DNA of 5,344 bases from Thermobaculum sp042408415 (lineage in GTDB: Bacteria; Chloroflexota; Chloroflexia; Thermobaculales; Thermobaculaceae). Below the pieces are notes generated by a model. That model was given only the letters and a program-made list of their open reading frames with translations, was not told the origin of the DNA and searched no databases. Location: contig JBHORE010000215.1 of the NCBI GenBank assembly GCA_042408415.1, forward strand, positions 1 to 5,344, written 5' to 3'. A program made the translations under genes and the position numbers. This document shows positions 5,294 to 5,344 of the stretch, piece after piece. The first letter of the stretch is position 1, and each line of letters opens with the position of its first letter.

Positions 5294-5344
5294 GCCGAGG
5301 TGGCGGAATTGGCAGACGCGCTAGCTTGAGGGGCTAGTGACCAC
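5294..5344 (+). tRNA. trnL: tRNA-Leu (anticodon GAG), 3' part cut by the window edge
   Basis: The 5' acceptor strand GCCGAGG (5294-5300) is followed by T8 and G9. The D stem GCG/CGC (5303-5305 and 5317-5319) has GG in its loop. The anticodon stem CTAGC/GCTAG (5321-5325 and 5333-5337) encloses the loop TTGAGGG with anticodon GAG at 5328-5330, reading CUC and CUU leucine codons. The start of the long variable arm typical of leucine tRNAs follows before the window ends. The 5' half closely resembles the tRNA-Leu(GAG) of other bacteria. The T arm and 3' acceptor strand are outside the window, so completeness cannot be judged. Confidence 0.93.

Overview
This window most resembles chromosome from a thermophile-like, possibly Chloroflexota (Thermomicrobia/Thermobaculum-type) bacterium. 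That guess rests on protein style (a LarB with a PurE-like core, paired GT-C glycosyltransferases, an Aur1-like PAP2 enzyme), on moderate G+C judged by eye, on frequent AGA/AGG and ATA codons, and on GTG/TTG starts. The taxonomy is inference with low confidence. No mobile element, CRISPR array or phage gene is visible.

Layout. At the left edge a plus-strand gene for a polytopic GT-C glycosyltransferase enters the window and ends at 1130. Its stop codon overlaps the stop of the facing gene. From 1127 to 4965 four genes lie on the minus strand in transcription order: a second, larger GT-C glycosyltransferase (4965-3394), a 97-104 bp gap, an Aur1/IPC-synthase-like PAP2 membrane enzyme (3289-2330), larB (2327-1575, 2 bp after the PAP2 stop) and a BCP-type peroxiredoxin (1585-1127, overlapping larB by 11 bp). 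A clear sigma-70-type promoter at 4988-5017 precedes the first of these. No convincing internal promoter or intrinsic terminator was found, so one four-gene transcript is plausible. The last three genes are tightly coupled.

Right of 4965 lies a 328-bp gene-free divergent region. It holds the operon promoter, a patch of nested inverted repeats (5042-5111) and a strong plus-strand promoter (5249-5278). That promoter drives a tRNA-Leu(GAG) gene starting at 5294, which is cut by the right edge.

Functional picture. The two GT-C enzymes and the PAP2 enzyme are all membrane-embedded. By family they would handle polyprenyl-phosphate sugar donors and phospho-headgroup transfer, which suggests envelope lipid or glycolipid assembly, perhaps of phosphoinositol/mannose lipids. 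larB (nickel-pincer cofactor synthesis) and bcp (peroxide detoxification) appear to be metabolically unrelated passengers on the same transcript. No larC, larE or larA is in view. The clearest candidates for follow-up are the Aur1-like catalytic triad next to a GT-C gene, and a near-perfect 12-bp direct repeat in front of the PAP2 gene whose core recurs upstream of the operon promoter.
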